From contig NZ_CP093302.1 of assembly GCF_024362765.1 (NCBI RefSeq), forward strand, positions 3,533,564 to 3,597,563: DNA of 64,000 nt, read 5' to 3'. The notes beneath the pieces were generated by a model, which made no database searches, was not told where the DNA came from, and saw nothing but the letters and a program-made list of their open reading frames with translations. Within the stretch, counting starts at the first letter, position 1. Each line of letters opens with the position of its first letter. Below, in pieces: positions 62,536-64,000 of this stretch. Position numbers and translations under genes: made by a program. The DNA comes from Alkalihalobacillus sp. LMS6. Lineage in GTDB: Bacteria; Bacillota; Bacilli; Bacillales; Bacillaceae_D.

Positions 62536-62551
62536 ATTTGTTGTTTTATGC

Positions 62552-62581
62552 ACTATAGCATGCCTTTTCTTTTCAAAACAA
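62552..62581 (-). promoter_or_regulatory. Vegetative promoter of tctCBA
   Basis: On the minus strand TTGTTT (62581-62576) and TATAGT (62557-62552) are separated by 18 bases. The cre box begins 16 bases downstream of the -10. This shows that tctCBA has a promoter separate from the regulatory pair upstream. Confidence 0.6.
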
Positions 62582-62635
62582 GCATCCATCTTTAACATTC
62601 TTTATAATCTTTATAAGCGTTATGACCTTTTTGAC

Positions 62636-62666
62636 CATAAAAGAGACCAGTCGCCTGACTGGTCCA
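62636..62666 (-). terminator. Intrinsic terminator after the second response regulator gene
   Basis: On the minus strand GACCAGTC (62664-62657) and GACTGGTC (62652-62645) form a perfect stem with a four-base loop, followed by TCTTTTAT. It separates the regulatory pair from tctCBA. Confidence 0.82.
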
Positions 62667-62670
62667 ACGT

Positions 62671-63357
62671 TTACTTCATACAATAACGCCTCTCTGGTCT
62701 CCCAATTTCTCCATAATTAATTTGTGTGTAAATATCCTTTTCACGCAGAAGATGTTCAAGATAACGTCTCGCTGTGGTTCTTGAAATTCCAATCGCTTCG
62801 CATGTTCGTTCAATTGTTAAGCCGTCATGCTCACGTTTAAGCGCATCATAAACTCGCTCAAGTGTAAGTGCATCAATTCCTGAAGGTAACAGATTTGGTG
62901 TTGGAAACCGTTCTGTTGTTTCTTTTTGAAGCCCACCAAGTATTCTCATTGAATCCGCTTGAGAAAAGGTGGTATGCGAACCATTTAAAAAGGTCTGTTC
63001 CTCAAGATAATTGTTCATTGTTTCTTTAAACGTACACGCATCTACCGGCTTTTGTAAAAAAGCAACTACACCACATCGTTTTGCTTGTTGAAGGATGTCA
63101 ACATCATCAGATGCTGAGATAACGATAATATCGAGATCCAGGTACTTCATACGTATCTGTCGTAGAAGTTCTTCTCTTTCGATATCAGGAAAATACAGAT
63201 CCAACAAAAGCAAGTCTATGTTTTCACTTTCCAATTTCATAAACAACTCTTTCGCATTCAGGACATGACCAAGTAAATGAAATGTACGAATTGATTGGAT
63301 ATATTCTGACTGAATCATTGCGACTCGATAATCATCTTCCGCTATCAATACGTTCAA
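62671..63357 (-). CDS. CitT/DcuR-type response regulator (tct-linked)
   Basis: The start is the TTG at 63357-63355, after AAAGGAGGG, inside the TTGA overlap with the kinase stop. The product has 228 residues. Receiver: EDD at 7-9, Asp53 in LLDLYFPD, Ser in ISASDD, Lys in LQKPVD. The C-terminal helix-turn-helix reads GLTIERTCEAIGISRTTARRYLEHLL, followed by GEIGRPERRY, the same ending as the other CitT-like protein in the window. It very likely activates tctCBA downstream. Confidence 0.9.
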   Translation of the reverse strand: MNVLIAEDDYRVAMIQSEYIQSIRTFHLLGHVLNAKELFMKLESENIDLLLLDLYFPDIEREELLRQIRMKYLDLDIIVISASDDVDILQQAKRCGVVAFLQKPVDACTFKETMNNYLEEQTFLNGSHTTFSQADSMRILGGLQKETTERFPTPNLLPSGIDALTLERVYDALKREHDGLTIERTCEAIGISRTTARRYLEHLLREKDIYTQINYGEIGRPERRYCMK

Positions 63358-64000
63358 CTTTTCGCCCTCCTTTCTTTTGGAATATAAATGGACACCATCG
63401 TTCCATCCTCTTCCGGTAAATGATCTATGTTTATTAACCCATTCCATTTCATCAATGCTCGATGTACGTTCGAAAGACCAAAGCCCCTACCTTTACCTTT
63501 TGTAGACAACCCTTCCTCTAACAAATTGCCTACACCTTTTTTAAACCCATTCCCACTATCGTAAACATCAAATACCCATTCGTCTCCTGCATCACTAGCG
63601 AAGAAGAGAACCTCTTTTTTTTCTGAATCAGCTACAGCCTCCATTGCATTATCTAGGATATTCCCAATAATAATAGATAAATCTGATGTCGGGATGCGAT
63701 CTATCGGCTGCAATTGACTCGAGTCTTCAATCGTAAGATGAACGTGTCTCTCCGCTGCCTTTGCCATCTTTGCTAACAACAATGCTTGTACCCCTACATC
63801 AGCAATCTTCTTAAACAGTGGGGTCGTTTGTTCTCTTTGAACATTGGTTTCATTAACAATAAAATCTAGTGCATCCTCTTGCTTGTTAAGCTGCAATAAT
63901 CCCATTAGAACATAAAGCTTGTTGCGAAATTCGTGGGTTTGCGCGCGAAGGCCATCTGATTGCACTTGAAGCTGTGCCATAGTCTCTTTTACTTGTTTCA
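63354..64000 (-). CDS. CitS/DcuS-type sensor histidine kinase, C-terminal part (runs off right edge)
   Basis: The frame is open to base 64000, so only the last 214 codons or so are seen. The phosphoacceptor His is in LRAQTHEFRNKLYVLMGLLQL, and the ATPase domain has IIGNILDNAMEAV, DVYDSGNGFKKG and KGKGRGFGLSNVHRAL, then the closing GTMVSIYIPK. It is the same family as the kinase at 3104-4696. The sensor domain lies outside the window. It overlaps the response regulator by four bases. Confidence 0.88.
   Translation of the reverse strand, partial: KQVKETMAQLQVQSDGLRAQTHEFRNKLYVLMGLLQLNKQEDALDFIVNETNVQREQTTPLFKKIADVGVQALLLAKMAKAAERHVHLTIEDSSQLQPIDRIPTSDLSIIIGNILDNAMEAVADSEKKEVLFFASDAGDEWVFDVYDSGNGFKKGVGNLLEEGLSTKGKGRGFGLSNVHRALMKWNGLINIDHLPEEDGTMVSIYIPKERRAKS

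Overview
This window comes from a spore-forming Bacillaceae genome, most likely the alkaliphilic Bacillus / Alkalihalobacillus / Shouchella side of the family. That placement is inferred. It rests on strong AGGAGG-type ribosome binding sites, frequent TTG and GTG starts, cre boxes, and genes typical of spore formers: a sporulenol-synthase-type cyclase, a giant exosporium-like collagen protein, a stressosome RsbR paralogue and a BcrC-type phosphatase. I see no rRNA, tRNA, CRISPR array, insertion sequence or prophage. The window is ordinary chromosomal DNA with many short transcription units separated by clear hairpin terminators.

Layout. 0-7 kb: the 5' part of an acyl-CoA synthetase, a membrane protein, a three-domain SpaA-like protein, a CitS/CitT-type two-component pair, BcrC, small membrane proteins, a decayed alpha/beta hydrolase and a YusW-type lipoprotein. 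7-15.5 kb: a guanidine-I (ykkC) riboswitch followed by two DUF1989 proteins, a biotin-dependent urea/guanidine carboxylase and allophanate hydrolase, with a divergent APC transporter. 15.5-19.2 kb: a collagen-like protein of 1207 residues. 19.4-27.4 kb: an RsbR paralogue, regulators, lipoproteins, catalase, a paired SMR transporter, an acetyltransferase, a nucleotidyltransferase and a tiny ribbon-helix-helix protein. 27.6-39.2 kb: a Ktr potassium channel, an AI-2E-family permease, an SGNH hydrolase, a BAAT-type esterase, three MFS/YczE-type membrane proteins, and MarR, TetR and XRE regulators with readable operators. 39.4-45.3 kb: a maltodextrin-type ABC importer, a ferritin-like protein and an alpha-amylase lipoprotein. 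45.5-51.4 kb: MFS, HIT, ASCH, GNAT, Old Yellow Enzyme and unknown genes. 51.4-59.5 kb: a GH2 glycosidase, a second sugar ABC importer, a squalene/sporulenol-type cyclase and a gamma-glutamylcyclotransferase-like protein. 59.5-64 kb: a TctCBA tricarboxylate-type importer with a second CitS/CitT-type regulatory pair that runs off the right edge.

How genes work together. The clearest system is guanidine catabolism. The riboswitch senses guanidine, the carboxylase and the two DUF1989 proteins would turn it into allophanate, and AtzF would split that to ammonia and CO2. Both sugar importers lack an ATPase gene, so they probably share an MsmX-type ATPase encoded elsewhere. The maltodextrin importer, amylase, acyl-CoA synthetase and tctCBA all have cre-like boxes nearby, which suggests CcpA control of carbon use. 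Four genes too short for ordinary ORF calling (35, 43, 50 and 58 residues) have good ribosome binding sites and are annotated here.
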